64,000 nucleotides of DNA from Simplicispira lacusdiani (GCF_003604195.1 NZ_QXGR01000009.1:1-64000); one strand, 5' to 3'. Positions 54,901 to 63,340 are shown, counted from the first letter of the stretch. Numbers and translations: made by a program. The notes: generated by a model not told the origin, from the sequence alone.

Positions 54901-55656
54901 GCCCGGGCCTTCGTAGATGCCGCGCCCGTTCGAGGCCTTGCCGATGGCGTGGATGGCCTGTTCGTAGGACTGGTAGTAGCGCGCCGCGTCCTCGCTGGTG
55001 AGCGCGGCCTCGCCCAGCATGTCGTAGGAGTAGCGGAAGCCCTCGGCCTCCATCTTGCGGGCGTTGGCCAGCGCCTCGCCGATGGTCTCGCCGGTGACGA
55101 ACTGTTCGCCCATCATGCGCATGGCCATGTCCACGCCCTTGCGGATCAGCGGCTCGCCGCCCTTGCCGATCAGGCGGCCGAGCGAGGCCGACAGGCTGCC
55201 CTCGTTGTGCGTGGTGACGAGCTTGCCCGTCAGCAGCAGGCCCCAGGTGGCGGCGTTGACGAACAGCGAGGGGCTCTTGCCCAGGTGCGGTTCCCACTGG
55301 CCGCTGCTGATCTTGTCGCGGATCAGCGCGTCGCGCGTGGCGGCGTCGGGAATGCGCAGCAGCGCCTCGGCCAGGCACATCAGCGCAACGCCTTCCTGCG
55401 ACGACAGGGCGAACTCCTGCAGCAGCCCCTGCACGATGCCGGCGCGGCCCGCCGAGGCCTTGCGCTGGCGCAGCGTGCCGGCGATGCGCAGAGCCAGGCC
55501 CTGAACGGCGTTTTCCATGTCCTGCGGCAGGCGGGCCTGCTCCAGCAGCGGTGCCAGGGCCTCGGGCTCGGGAATGCGGCAGGCGGCGGTGATGGCGTCG
55601 CGCAGCGGGCTGGCGGTGGCCGGGCGGGGCGCGAAGGCGGCGAAGGGCTGGTTCAT
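51922..55656 (-). CDS. putA: Proline dehydrogenase / L-glutamate-gamma-semialdehyde dehydrogenase, bifunctional PutA
   Basis: A 1244-residue protein. No ribbon-helix-helix DNA-binding domain is seen at the N-terminus, so it is unlikely to repress its own gene. The FAD barrel has YDMLGEAALTSEDAARYYQS (around residue 215) and RLVKGAYWDSEIKRAQ (around residue 355). The aldehyde dehydrogenase part has SPWNFPLAIFMGQVAAALAA (around residue 705), ETGGQNAMVVDSSALVEQVV with the catalytic Glu, and SAGQRCSALRVLCVQ with the catalytic Cys (around residue 860). About 200 further residues form the ALDH-superfamily-like C-terminal domain. It converts proline to glutamate. An Lrp-type regulator is divergent. 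Confidence 0.95.
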   Translation of the reverse strand: MNQPFAAFAPRPATASPLRDAITAACRIPEPEALAPLLEQARLPQDMENAVQGLALRIAGTLRQRKASAGRAGIVQGLLQEFALSSQEGVALMCLAEALLRIPDAATRDALIRDKISSGQWEPHLGKSPSLFVNAATWGLLLTGKLVTTHNEGSLSASLGRLIGKGGEPLIRKGVDMAMRMMGEQFVTGETIGEALANARKMEAEGFRYSYDMLGEAALTSEDAARYYQSYEQAIHAIGKASNGRGIYEGPGISIKLSALHPRYSRAQYDRVMDELFPQVLRLTELARQYDIGLNIDAEETDRLEISLDLLERLCQAPSLQGWNGIGFVIQAYQKRCPHVIDFVIDLARRSRRRLMVRLVKGAYWDSEIKRAQVDGLTDYPVYTRKAHTDVSYLACARKLLGAPEAIYPQFATHNAQTLAAIYHLAGNNYYAGQYEFQCLHGMGEPLYEQVVGAVTAGKLGRPCRIYAPVGTHETLLAYLVRRLLENGANTSFVNRIADGSIALEELVCNPVATVQQAAQTEGRAGQPHLRIPLPGQLYGAERPNSQGLDLASDRVLAHLAAGLQDSARQPWHAAPLLAQDSAASTTVPVLNPANHGDVVGQVQEATEADVDRAIAWACEAAPSWAATAPAERAAALLRAADLLEAQMPALLGLLMREAGKTCGNAVAEVREAVDFLRYYGAQVQNSFANATHVPLGPVACISPWNFPLAIFMGQVAAALAAGNTVLAKPAEQTPLIAAQAVRVLWQAGVPRAAVQLLPGQGETVGARLVADERIMGVVFTGSTDVARILQRTVAGRLDAAGNPVALIAETGGQNAMVVDSSALVEQVVGDAVSSAFDSAGQRCSALRVLCVQEDAADRVVAMLQGAMGELRLGNPDALNVDVGPVIDAQARAGILAHIEALRAKGHRVFQPTAGDARATAQGTFVPPTLIEIGSIGELEREVFGPVLHLVRYARKDLPRLLQQINATGYGLTLGVHTRIDETIAQVVEQAHAGNIYVNRNMVGAVVGVQPFGGEGLSGTGPKAGGPMYLLRMLSRYPAGALATTLAPADALRPSDDTQRRPLLATLKVLEDWAHGQQNTALARTCQRLAATTPSGVLRTLPGPTGENNTYQILPRERVLCLASQDADLLTQLACVLATGGQALWPVQHQALHARLPAALQERVALVAQWQADGVWLDAVLHHGDSDALRTACRAIATRPGPIVGVTAQPTGGTEVPLERLVLERSLSVNTAAAGGNASLMTIG

Positions 55657-55776
55657 GGCTGGCGATCTCGTGAAAAGGCCCGGCCCGGACATGGGCTGGG
55701 AATGGCGTGATGATGCGTGCAAGAATGGCGAATTAATATCCGAAAATATGCCGCATCGCAGAATGATTCACTAGCC

Positions 55777-56250
55777 ATGCAGACAGAAGCCAATGATCTG
55801 GACCGCATCGATCGCAAGATTCTGATGATCCTGCAGGACGACGGCCGTATTTCCAACCTCAAGCTCGCCGAAAGCGTGGCGCTCTCGCCCACGGCCGTGC
55901 TGGCGCGCGTGCAGCGCCTCACGCGCGAGGGCTTCATCCTGGGCTATGAAGCGCGGCTCAACCCGCTCAAGCTCGGCGCCGGCATGCTGGTGTTCGTCGA
56001 GGTGCTGCTTGACCGCACCACCCCCAATGTGTTCGACCAGTTCAAGGCGGCGGTGCAGGTGCGGCCCGAGATCATGGAGTGCCACATGGTGGCCGGCGGT
56101 TTCGACTACCTGCTCAAGACCCGTACCGCCGACATGAACGCCTACCGCGAGTTCGCCGGCGCTGTGCTGTGGCAGCTTCCGGGCGTGCGCGAGACGCGCA
56201 CCTATGCCGTGATGGAGGAGGTCAAGCACACCACGCGCCTGCCGCTGTGA
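55777..56250 (+). CDS. Lrp/AsnC-family regulator divergent from putA
   Basis: A 157-residue Lrp-family protein. The N-terminal helix-turn-helix region is DRKILMILQDDGRISNLKLA and ESVALSPTAVLARVQRL (around residues 14-50), followed by the RAM effector-binding domain. It resembles PutR/BkdR-type local activators. The 120-base gap to putA is AT-rich and holds the likely promoters. It is plausibly a proline-responsive activator of putA, inferred from location. No clear ribosome binding site precedes the ATG at 55777. Confidence 0.9.
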   Translation: MQTEANDLDRIDRKILMILQDDGRISNLKLAESVALSPTAVLARVQRLTREGFILGYEARLNPLKLGAGMLVFVEVLLDRTTPNVFDQFKAAVQVRPEIMECHMVAGGFDYLLKTRTADMNAYREFAGAVLWQLPGVRETRTYAVMEEVKHTTRLPL

Positions 56251-56310
56251 TGGGTTGTGGCGCCCGGCATAATGTGCCGGCACCATCCACCCAGCGAAGG
56301 AGAAGAACCC

Positions 56311-56619
56311 ATGCGCGTGTTCCGCACTGCCGCCACCGCCTTGGCCGCGGGCCTGTTGAGCCAGGCCGCCCTGGCCGCCTGCTATGTTGTCTATGGACCC
56401 GGCCCGGAGCAGGAGCTGGTGTACCGTTCGGTGGAACCGCCCGTGGACCTGTCGCGTCCGCTGCACGAAACCATGCCCCAGGTGGCCCCGGGTGGCTCCC
56501 TGGTGTTTTCACGGGACCACCACGGTTGCGACATGCCCGTGAACAAGCTGCCCTTGGCGCCGGCCCAGGAAGCAGCGGCCCTGGGCGGTGGAAAAACCCC
56601 CGGCACCAACCCCGGCTGA
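56311..56619 (+). CDS. Small secreted hypothetical protein
   Basis: A 102-residue protein with a signal peptide (MRVFRTAATALAAGLLSQAA, cleavage after LA at about residue 21). The mature part starts ACYVVYGPGPEQELVYRSVEP and contains two cysteines, possibly a disulfide. I do not recognise a domain. AAGGAG lies before the ATG. It sits alone between the Lrp gene and rlmD. Confidence 0.82.
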   Translation: MRVFRTAATALAAGLLSQAALAACYVVYGPGPEQELVYRSVEPPVDLSRPLHETMPQVAPGGSLVFSRDHHGCDMPVNKLPLAPAQEAAALGGGKTPGTNPG

Positions 56620-56663
56620 GCGGGTATCCGTCCGGCCCCCCGTGGGCCTGAGACAATCGGGGG

Positions 56664-58124
56664 ATGAGCGAACCGACCGAACTTTCCCCCGCCTTCGAAC
56701 CGTCCGAAATCCCCAGCGCCGCGTTGCCCGAGGGCCAGTTGCTGGTGCAGTCCGTCGACCTGGACGCCCAGGGCGTGGCGCGCCGGCCTGACGGCAAGGT
56801 GGTCTTCATCGACGGCGCGCTGCCGACCGAGGTGGTGAGCGCCAACACCCACCGCAAGAAGAACAACTGGGAGCAGGCCAGCCTGACGGCCATCCACCGC
56901 GAATCGTCACAGCGCGTGCGCCCCGCCTGCCCGCATTTCGGCCTGCATGCGGGGGCCTGCGGCGGCTGCAAGATGCAGCACTTGCATGTAGGCGCCCAGG
57001 TGGCGGTGAAGCAGCGCGTGCTGGAAGACAACCTGTGGCACCTGGGCAAGGTCAAGGCCGAGATGCTGCTGCGCCCCATCGAGGGGCCCGCCTGGGGCTA
57101 CCGCTACCGCGCCCGCCTGTCGGTGCGCCATGTGGTCAAAAAGGGCACGGTGCTGGTGGGTTTCCACGAGCGCAAGAGCCGCTACGTGGCCGACATGGAG
57201 GTCTGCCCCGTGCTGCCGCCGCATGTCAGCGCCATGCTGATGCCACTGCGCGCGCTGATCGCGTCGATGGAGGCGCGCGACACCTGCCCGCAGATCGAGC
57301 TGGCCTGCGGCGATACCGTCACCGCACTGGTGCTGCGCCACCTGGAGCCGCTCTGCGCGGGCGACGTGGCCCTGCTGCGCGCCTTCGCCGCCGAGCATGG
57401 CGTGCAGTGGTGGCTGCAGCCCAAGGGGCCGGACACGGTGCATTTGCTTGACGACGGCGGCGAGCCGCTGGCCTACGGTCTTCCTGATTTCGGCATCACC
57501 ATGCCGTTCAAGCCCACCGATTTCACCCAGGTGAACCCGCACATCAACCGCGTTTTGGTCTCGCGCGCGTTGCGCCTGCTCAATGTGCGGGCCGACGAGC
57601 GCGTGATCGACTGGTTCTGCGGCCTGGGCAACTTCACGCTGCCGCTGGCCACGCAGGCGCGCGAGGTGCTGGGCATCGAGGGCAGCGAGGCGCTGGTGGC
57701 GCGCTCGCGCCAAAACTATGCGTCAAATCAGGCTGTAAGGCATTCTGGTAAAGCGCTGGCAGCTACGAAATTTGTAGCGCGCAACCTGTTCGAGATGACG
57801 CCCGGGATGTTGGTGCAGGACGGCGCGGCCGACAAATGGCTGGTCGATCCGCCACGCGAGGGCGCCTTCGCGCTGGCCAAGGCGCTGGCCGACATCGAGC
57901 AGGCGCGGCGCGGCGCCGAGGACGCGCCGCCGCTGCCCGAGGGCGCCGCGCACTGGACGCCGCCCAGGCGCATCGTCTACGTGAGCTGCAACCCGGCCAC
58001 GCTGGCGCGCGACGCGGGCCTGCTGGTGCACCTGGCGGGCTACCGCTGCACTGCGGCGGGCATGGTCAATATGTTCCCGCACACGGCGCACGTCGAGAGC
58101 ATCGCGGTGTTCGAGCGGGATTGA
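56664..58124 (+). CDS. rlmD: 23S rRNA (uracil-1939-C5)-methyltransferase
   Basis: A 486-residue RlmD (RumA). An N-terminal TRAM domain is followed by the 4Fe-4S cysteines in [17 protein letters not shown] (around residues 91-107) with a fourth cysteine further on. The SAM fold has [14 protein letters not shown] (around residue 315). LVDPPREGA (around residue 393) and [12 protein letters not shown], with the nucleophilic Cys (around residue 439), complete the active site. A dispersed repeat copy encodes about 20 residues (around 352-371, reading [19 protein letters not shown]) between the SAM motif and the DPPREGA motif. The fold seems otherwise intact. Confidence 0.95.
   Translation: MSEPTELSPAFEPSEIPSAALPEGQLLVQSVDLDAQGVARRPDGKVVFIDGALPTEVVSANTHRKKNNWEQASLTAIHRESSQRVRPACPHFGLHAGACGGCKMQHLHVGAQVAVKQRVLEDNLWHLGKVKAEMLLRPIEGPAWGYRYRARLSVRHVVKKGTVLVGFHERKSRYVADMEVCPVLPPHVSAMLMPLRALIASMEARDTCPQIELACGDTVTALVLRHLEPLCAGDVALLRAFAAEHGVQWWLQPKGPDTVHLLDDGGEPLAYGLPDFGITMPFKPTDFTQVNPHINRVLVSRALRLLNVRADERVIDWFCGLGNFTLPLATQAREVLGIEGSEALVARSRQNYASNQAVRHSGKALAATKFVARNLFEMTPGMLVQDGAADKWLVDPPREGAFALAKALADIEQARRGAEDAPPLPEGAAHWTPPRRIVYVSCNPATLARDAGLLVHLAGYRCTAAGMVNMFPHTAHVESIAVFERD
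57717..57775 (-). repeat. Dispersed repeat, copy I, inside rlmD
   Basis: Read leftward: CTACAAATTTCGTAGCTGCC, AGCGCTTTACCAGAATGCC, TTACAGCCTGATTTG. The rlmD frame stays open through it. Confidence 0.75.
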
Positions 58125-58128
58125 GGGG

Positions 58129-58482
58129 TCAGGACTTTTTGCCCGTGGGCGCGCTGCGGGTTTCCGTCTCGATGTTGTCGGACGCGGCCGGCTTGGCCGG
58201 GAGGCTGATGACCGAGGGCGTGCCTTCGATCTTGTTCTCGCGCATGTACTGGTCCATTTCCTTCCAGCCCGTGAACACGAAGGCCTTGCTGGCCTTGGGG
58301 TTGAGCGCGTAGCAGTCCTCCAGCCCGCGCAGGGCATGGCGGCAGGCGCCGCCGATGGCCTTGGCTTCTTCCTCGCGCTGGGCGATCTTGGGGTCGGGGC
58401 CCAGGCCCGGGATCGCGGAAATTTTGTCGCAGCCCGCCAGCAGCGCGAGCAGGAGGAAGGCGGGAAGGATGCGGCGTGGCAT
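58129..58482 (-). CDS. Putative lipoprotein, function unknown
   Basis: A 117-residue protein with a lipoprotein signal (LLLALLAGC, lipobox Cys at residue 19). The mature protein contains two further cysteines (ACRHALRGLEDCYALNPKAS), a pattern recalling small disulfide-bonded envelope proteins. Asp follows the lipidated Cys, which in enterobacteria signals inner-membrane retention. It is convergent with rlmD, with four bases between stop codons. No named family is recognised. Confidence 0.85.
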   Translation of the reverse strand: MPRRILPAFLLLALLAGCDKISAIPGLGPDPKIAQREEEAKAIGGACRHALRGLEDCYALNPKASKAFVFTGWKEMDQYMRENKIEGTPSVISLPAKPAASDNIETETRSAPTGKKS

Positions 58483-58558
58483 GGCGGTACTTTCGGGGGC
58501 GTCTTTGTCCATTATCGGCCGGGCGTCCGGCCGATTGAGTCCGCCCCGGGCCCCGGAC

Positions 58559-58586
58559 GCAAAAAAGGCTCCCGAAGGAGCCTTGG
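58559..58586 (-). terminator. Rho-independent terminator after the BI-1 gene
   Basis: Read leftward, AAGGCTCC pairs with GGAGCCTT around a TTCG tetraloop, followed by TTTT. Confidence 0.9.
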
Positions 58587-58605
58587 AACACCGGGCGCGG
58601 GGATT

Positions 58606-59304
58606 TCAGTCGCGCTCGCCGCCCATGATGCCCAGCAAGGCCAGCAGGCTCTGGAACACGTTGAAGATGTCCAGGTACAGGGCCAGCGTGGCGCTGATGT
58701 AGTTGGTCTCGCCGCCGTCGAGGATCTGCTTGAGGTCGTACAGCATGTAGGCGCTGAAGATACCGATGGCCGCCACCGAGATGGCCATCATGCCGGCCGA
58801 GGAGCCCACGAACACGTTGATGATGCTGCCGACCATGAGCACCATGGCGCCCACGAACAGCCATTTGCCCATGCCCGAGAGGTCGCGCTTGATCACCGTG
58901 GCCAGGCTGGCCATGACGAAGAACACGCCCGCCGTGCCGGCGAAGGCCGTCATGATGAGGTCCGTGCCGTTCTTGAAGCCCAGCACCATGCCGATCAGGC
59001 GCGAGAGCATCAGGCCCATGAAGAAGGTGAAGCCCAGCAGCACGGGCACGCCGGCGGCCGAGTTCTTGGTCTTCTCGATGGCGAACATGAAGCCGAAGGC
59101 GCCGCCCAGGAAGACGATCAGGCCCACGCCGCCGCGCAGCGCCTGGGTGATGCCCGTGGCCACGCCCAGCCAGGCGCCCAGCACGGTGGGCAGCAGGCTC
59201 AGCGCCAGCAGCCAATAGGTGTTGCGCAGCACCTTGTGGCGCTGCTCCTGCGAAATGCCGTAGCCATAGTCCGCGGAGGGGAGGGTGGTGATCCGGTCGT
59301 TCAT
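58606..59304 (-). CDS. Bax inhibitor-1/YccA family membrane protein
   Basis: A 232-residue inner-membrane protein with seven hydrophobic helices, the BI-1 (UPF0005) fold. The end of the helical bundle reads ISAYMLYDLKQILDGGETNY-like (around residue 190), with the conserved paired Asp region, and the tail ends in GGERD. YccA-like members interact with the FtsH protease; others are proton-gated calcium leaks. AGGAG precedes the ATG. It is monocistronic, with its own terminator. Confidence 0.93.
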   Translation of the reverse strand: MNDRITTLPSADYGYGISQEQRHKVLRNTYWLLALSLLPTVLGAWLGVATGITQALRGGVGLIVFLGGAFGFMFAIEKTKNSAAGVPVLLGFTFFMGLMLSRLIGMVLGFKNGTDLIMTAFAGTAGVFFVMASLATVIKRDLSGMGKWLFVGAMVLMVGSIINVFVGSSAGMMAISVAAIGIFSAYMLYDLKQILDGGETNYISATLALYLDIFNVFQSLLALLGIMGGERD

Positions 59305-59522
59305 CGTTGCTCTCCTGAGTGACCTGCACTGCGCAGGTGGCTGCATTCTAGATGGGGTTCCATACAGGGGTTGCAATACCGGGACGCAATACCCCGGTTT
59401 AGGTCAAGGTTCTTTTGCCCGGCGCGTGGGTGACGCGGAACGGGGGCGGCGCTATGCTTTCCAGCCTACCCCTCCCCGGCCGCTGGGCCGACCGAACCAC
59501 GGCCCACCAGGCCGCATGACCC

Positions 59523-59930
59523 ATGAAAACCACCCCCGAACTTGAACTGGCCGATGTCAAGAAGATCGCCGCCGCCGCCGAAGCCGAAGCCCTGCGGCAC
59601 CAGTGGGCCGTGACCATCGCCATCGTCGATGCCGGTGGCCACCCGCTGTGGCTGCAGCGCCTGGATGGCGCCGCGCCCGTGTCCGCGCACATCGCGCCCG
59701 CCAAGGCGCGCACGGCGGCGCTGGGCCGGCGCGAGAGCAAGGTGTACGAGGACATCATCAACAATGGCCGGACCTCGTTCCTGAGCGCGCCGGAAATCGA
59801 GGGCCTGCTCGAAGGCGGCGTGCCCATCCTGCAGGGCGGCCAGTGCCTGGGTGCCGTGGGCGTGAGCGGCGTGAAGTCCACCGAGGACGCACAGATCGCC
59901 AAGGCCGGCATCGCGGCGCTGGAGCTGTGA
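59523..59930 (+). CDS. HbpS/GlcG-like protein (heme-degrading domain family)
   Basis: A 135-residue single-domain protein. VTIAIVDAGGHPLWLQRLDG (around residue 30) and the glycine-rich GGVPILQGGQCLGAVGVSGV (around residue 98) are the GlcG/HbpS signature. Members bind heme or act with glycolate oxidase or PduO-type systems; which applies here is unclear. The nearby hemP-tonB region makes a heme link possible. The ribosome binding site is weak. Confidence 0.88.
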   Translation: MKTTPELELADVKKIAAAAEAEALRHQWAVTIAIVDAGGHPLWLQRLDGAAPVSAHIAPAKARTAALGRRESKVYEDIINNGRTSFLSAPEIEGLLEGGVPILQGGQCLGAVGVSGVKSTEDAQIAKAGIAALEL

Positions 59931-59936
59931 TTTGTG

Positions 59937-59993
59937 CTATTGATTAAATAGCTGCTAGCGCTTTCCACACGGGCGTCAAAGCCGAATTTGAAT
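59937..59993 (+). repeat. Dispersed repeat, copy J
   Basis: ATTAAATAGCTGCTAGCGCT, TTCCACACGGGCGTC, AAAGCCGAATTTGA: close to consensus. It is intergenic, between the HbpS-like gene and a terminator. Confidence 0.85.
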
Positions 59994-59994
59994 G

Positions 59995-60024
59995 AAAAAA
60001 CCGGCCAGGGGCCGGTTTTTTTTT
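59995..60024 (+). terminator. Rho-independent terminator after the HbpS-like gene
   Basis: CCGGCC pairs with GGCCGG, flanked by an A run and a nine-base T run, so it may work in both directions, including for hemP. Confidence 0.88.
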
Positions 60025-60126
60025 GTGGGTGCGGGGAAAAAAAGCCTGGCTACGCGGGGACCCCGTTGGCTGGCAAAAACGACTCTTGCGGACCGGTGGC
60101 GGTCCGGGAGTCGCCCCACGATGAAC

Positions 60127-60330
60127 TTATTTGGTCAGGATCAGCTTGCCCAGCCGGGTGGCCTGCAGGCGGTAGAGCGCGCCGTTGTGGCTGATGGTGA
60201 CGGCCTTCTGGCCCTGCAGCAGCGCGTGGCTGTCCACCGAGGGCATGCGCTCCTGGGCGCCCTGCGCGGAGTGGGCCGACTCGGCGCGGGCGGTGCTGAA
60301 CATGGCGGGAAGGTGCAGGGTGGCTTGCAT
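60127..60330 (-). CDS. hemP: Hemin uptake protein HemP
   Basis: A 67-residue protein. The C-terminal half LLQGQKAVTISHNGALYRLQ followed by ATRLGKLILTK is the HemP family motif. HemP helps heme uptake and in Burkholderia acts as a regulator of the heme receptor gene. A Fur-like box lies 30 bases upstream, and exbD ends 77 bases upstream on the same strand, so it can be read both from its own iron-controlled promoter and from the tonB operon. Confidence 0.93.
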   Translation of the reverse strand: MQATLHLPAMFSTARAESAHSAQGAQERMPSVDSHALLQGQKAVTISHNGALYRLQATRLGKLILTK

Positions 60331-60359
60331 GAAAGAGGTCCTGAACAGTGCGATCCGTT

Positions 60360-60378
60360 AATGATAACGATTCTCAAT
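60360..60378. promoter_or_regulatory. Fur-like box upstream of hemP
   Basis: AATGATAACGATTCTCAAT matches the GATAAT-type Fur consensus in most positions and lies in the hemP promoter region. Confidence 0.72.
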
Positions 60379-60406
60379 AACTTGTCCAGTCCTTTCTGCG
60401 GTTTTT

Positions 60407-60814
<408 letters not shown>

Positions 60815-60816
60815 GG

Positions 60817-61536
60817 TCAGCTGCCTTTCTTGAGCGGCAACACCTTGCCGTTGTCGCTGCTGGCGCCGACGCGGGCACCGGTCACGAAATAGGCGTGCAG
60901 GTCGTGCGCGAAGCTGTTGAGGCGGATCAGGATGGACTTGTTGCCGCGCACCAGCGCGTTGTAGCCCAGCACGGCGGGGATGGCCACGGCCAGGCCCAGG
61001 GCCGTCATGATGAGCGCCTCGCCAATGGGGCCGGCGACCTTGTCGATGGTGGACTGGCCCGAGGTGCCGATGGCCAGCAGCGCATGGTAGATACCCCACA
61101 CCGTGCCGAACAGGCCGATGAACGGCGCGGTGGAGCCCACCGAGGCCAGGATGGCCAGGCCCGACTGCAGGCGCGCGGTGAATTCGTCGATGCAATTGCG
61201 CAGGCAGCCGGTGACCCAGTCGCTCACGTCCAGGCTGTCATGCAGCTGGCCCTTGGTGTTGCGGTGGTGGGCGGTGGCCTCGCGGCCCTCGACGGCGAGC
61301 TGGCGGAAGGGGTTGGCTGGGTCGGAGCCCAGGCGGGTCATGCCGGCGGCGAAATCCTCGCTGTGCCAGAAGGTCTGCACGGCGCTGGCGTGCTTCTTGA
61401 ACTTCACGATGTCCAGCGCCTTGATGATGATGACGATCCACGAGGCCAGCGACATGGCCAGCAGCAGCACGGCCACGGCGCGGGTGACGAAGTCACCCTG
61501 CGTCCAGACGTTGGCGAGACCGAATTGGGTTTCCAT
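60817..61536 (-). CDS. exbB: Biopolymer transport protein ExbB
   Basis: A 239-residue three-helix membrane protein of the MotA/TolQ/ExbB family. The conserved stretch LASVGSTAPFIGLFGTVWGI (around residue 130) and GEALIMTALGLAVAIPAVLG (around residue 175) are present. It builds the proton channel with ExbD. AGGAG precedes the ATG. tonB ends 15 bases upstream. Confidence 0.96.
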   Translation of the reverse strand: METQFGLANVWTQGDFVTRAVAVLLLAMSLASWIVIIIKALDIVKFKKHASAVQTFWHSEDFAAGMTRLGSDPANPFRQLAVEGREATAHHRNTKGQLHDSLDVSDWVTGCLRNCIDEFTARLQSGLAILASVGSTAPFIGLFGTVWGIYHALLAIGTSGQSTIDKVAGPIGEALIMTALGLAVAIPAVLGYNALVRGNKSILIRLNSFAHDLHAYFVTGARVGASSDNGKVLPLKKGS

Positions 61537-61551
61537 GAGAACTCCTGAAGA

Positions 61552-62250
61552 TTATTCGAGAACAAAATTGATGGGCACGAGGTACCACATGGCCTCGGGC
61601 ACGCCGTTGCGCTTGCCGGGAACGAACTTCCAGCGCATGACGGTGTCTTGCGCCTGGCGGTCCAGGCGGTCGAAGCCGCTGGAACGGTTAATTTCGATCT
61701 TCTGCGGCAGCCCTTCGGCGTCGATGTAGACGCGCAGCACCACCTTGCCCTGTTCGCCCATGCGCTTGCTGATCGCCGGGTAGGCCGGGGCCGGGTTTTG
61801 CAGGTAGGCGGCGTTGCTCGATGGCAGCTCGATCTTGGGCGCGGCGGGCGCCGGAGGGGCCGCGACCGGCGTTTCAGGGCCGGTGGCGGTGATCGGCGCG
61901 GGCGGCGCCGGCTCGCTCTTGGCGGGACTGACCTGGATGGCGTTGGGCGAGGGCGTGGTGTCGGCGATGGGCTGTGGCTCGGGGGCTGGCCGCGGGGCGG
62001 GAGCCTTGGTCTGGACACGCTGGGGCTTGGGCGCGGGCGCCGGTGGGGGCGGTTCGGCCTTGGTCACCGGGGCGGGCGGCGAGACATATTCGGTCAGCAG
62101 CACCGCCGGCACGATGACTTCCACGGCGCGGCGCAGCAGGCCCGTTTGCAGCGCCCACAGGGCTGCGACATGCAGGAGCACCACGCCGATGGCGATCAGG
62201 GCATTGCGGCTCAGTCCCTGGGGCTGCTCGAAGCGGTCGTAGGTTGACAT
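61552..62250 (-). CDS. tonB: TonB energy transducer
   Basis: A 232-residue protein with an N-terminal membrane anchor (around residues 16-36, after RNALIAIGVVLLHVAALWAL), a long Pro/Ala/Lys-rich spacer (around 55-145) and a C-terminal TonB domain (AYPAISKRMGEQGKVVLRVY, then AMWYLVPINFVLE). It transmits energy to outer-membrane receptors such as the one at 63403. The ATG has no ribosome binding site because a dispersed repeat copy (62251-62300) abuts it. Confidence 0.95.
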   Translation of the reverse strand: MSTYDRFEQPQGLSRNALIAIGVVLLHVAALWALQTGLLRRAVEVIVPAVLLTEYVSPPAPVTKAEPPPPAPAPKPQRVQTKAPAPRPAPEPQPIADTTPSPNAIQVSPAKSEPAPPAPITATGPETPVAAPPAPAAPKIELPSSNAAYLQNPAPAYPAISKRMGEQGKVVLRVYIDAEGLPQKIEINRSSGFDRLDRQAQDTVMRWKFVPGKRNGVPEAMWYLVPINFVLE

Positions 62251-62300
62251 AAAAATGATAGCTGTCCGCGCAATGCAGCATTGCGCCAGGGGCCGAAAAG
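62251..62300 (-). repeat. Dispersed repeat, copy K, touching the tonB start
   Basis: In plus orientation: AAAATGATAGCTGTCCGCGC, CATTGCGCCAGGGGCCGAAA. It is diverged but shows the AGCT, GCGC and GGCC landmarks. It occupies the place where the tonB ribosome binding site would be. Confidence 0.6.
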
Positions 62301-62310
62301 GATCTAAGAA

Positions 62311-62385
62311 TTACGGGCGCAGAACCCACCAGGCCGAGCCCGCCACGATCAGCAGGCCCGCCAGCAGTGTCGTCACGAATGCCAT
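62311..62385 (-). CDS. Putative 24-residue membrane peptide upstream of tonB
   Basis: ATG at 62385 with GGAG five bases upstream opens a 24-codon frame ending in TAA. The product reads MAFVTTLLAGLLIVAGSAWW then VLRP, one hydrophobic helix with a basic end. It is the first frame after the Fur-like box in the tonB transcript. It could be a real small membrane protein or a translated leader. The call rests on the start signals and hydrophobicity only. Confidence 0.45.
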   Translation of the reverse strand: MAFVTTLLAGLLIVAGSAWWVLRP

Positions 62386-62583
62386 GGATGCTCCGCCACT
62401 CCGGTGCGGGCGGCCCGCGCGCAGCCGGTATTGTGCAGTGCGGCAACCATTTGGGCCAGTATCCCTGCGGTCATTGTGTAACCAGCCTGGGCCGCCGGAT
62501 GGCCGTGGCGATGGGGGCGCCCCAGGGAGGAGGGGAAAGTGTGCGGTGCCATGGTGCGTTGCTGCGATGGAATGGATGTTATT

Positions 62584-62602
62584 GTAAATGAGAATCCATA
62601 TT
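62584..62602. promoter_or_regulatory. Fur-like box of the tonB-exbB-exbD operon
   Basis: GTAAATGAGAATCCATATT matches the AATGAGAAT-type half of Fur sites with an imperfect second half. It lies about 200 bases before the small frame. The rest of the 271-base gap 62386-62656 shows nothing else I can name. Confidence 0.62.
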
Positions 62603-62656
62603 ATTTGCAACGACAGGCAACCAGGTGATGGCGCCCAAGACAGGTGGGAAAGGCGC

Positions 62657-63340
62657 TCAGGTGTCGGCCCACATGCGCAGGAGGTTGTGGTAGGTGCCGG
62701 TGAGGGCCACGGTCTGGGCAGAGTCGCCGTGCTGCTCGCGCAGGCGCAGCAGGGCCATGTCCATCTCGTAGAGCAGCCGGCGCTGTTCGTCGCTGCGCAC
62801 CATGCTCTCGATCCAGAAAAAGCAGGCCATGCGGTGGCCGCGCGTGACGGGGCGGACCTGGTGCACGCTGGTGCCCGGGTAGATCACGGCATGGCCGGCG
62901 GGCAGCTTGACCTGCTGCTCGCCGAAGGTGTCGGCGATGCAGAGTTCGCCGCCCTCGTATTCCTCGGGGTCGGACAGGAAGACGGTGCAGGAGATGTCGG
63001 TGCGCAGCCGTTCGCGCCGCCCGGGCATCTGGCGGATGGCGGCATCGACATGGTCGCCGTAGTGGTTGGCGGCCCCGCCATAGCGGTTGATGCGTGGCGG
63101 GAACACGCGCTTGGGCAGTGTGGCGGTGAGGAACAGCGCGCTGCGGTCCAGCGCCGCCAGCACCATGGCCGAGATGGCCTGCGCGGCTTCGCAGTCGCGT
63201 GGCAGCTGTTCGTTGTTCTTGGCCAGGCGCGCTTGCGGGCCGGCGCTGTCGCTTCCGTCGGCCCAGGGGGCGCTGGCGAGCAGGCGCCGGGCGGTCTGCA
63301 GATCGGTGGGGGAGAGCAGGTGGGGCAGGGTGAGCAGCAT
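62657..63340 (-). CDS. piuC: PKHD-type Fe(II)/2-oxoglutarate hydroxylase (PiuC/YbiX-like)
   Basis: A 227-residue protein of the PiuC/YbiX family. The iron ligands are visible in [10 protein letters not shown] (His-x-Asp, around residues 98-102) and [11 protein letters not shown] (second His around residue 160), with the 2-oxoglutarate-binding Arg in the latter. It is typically located beside TonB-dependent siderophore receptors and is Fur-regulated. Here it follows the receptor gene on the same strand, after a terminator-like hairpin. Its substrate is not established. Confidence 0.93.
   Translation of the reverse strand: MLLTLPHLLSPTDLQTARRLLASAPWADGSDSAGPQARLAKNNEQLPRDCEAAQAISAMVLAALDRSALFLTATLPKRVFPPRINRYGGAANHYGDHVDAAIRQMPGRRERLRTDISCTVFLSDPEEYEGGELCIADTFGEQQVKLPAGHAVIYPGTSVHQVRPVTRGHRMACFFWIESMVRSDEQRRLLYEMDMALLRLREQHGDSAQTVALTGTYHNLLRMWADT

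Noticed and set aside
50276..55378. A 1700-codon leftward open frame and a 1457-codon rightward open frame across putA and its neighbours.
   Set aside because: Both are shadow frames of GC-rich genes. Their translations are low-complexity Arg/Pro/Ala or Gly/His-rich text without any domain, while putA in the competing frame has full catalytic motifs.
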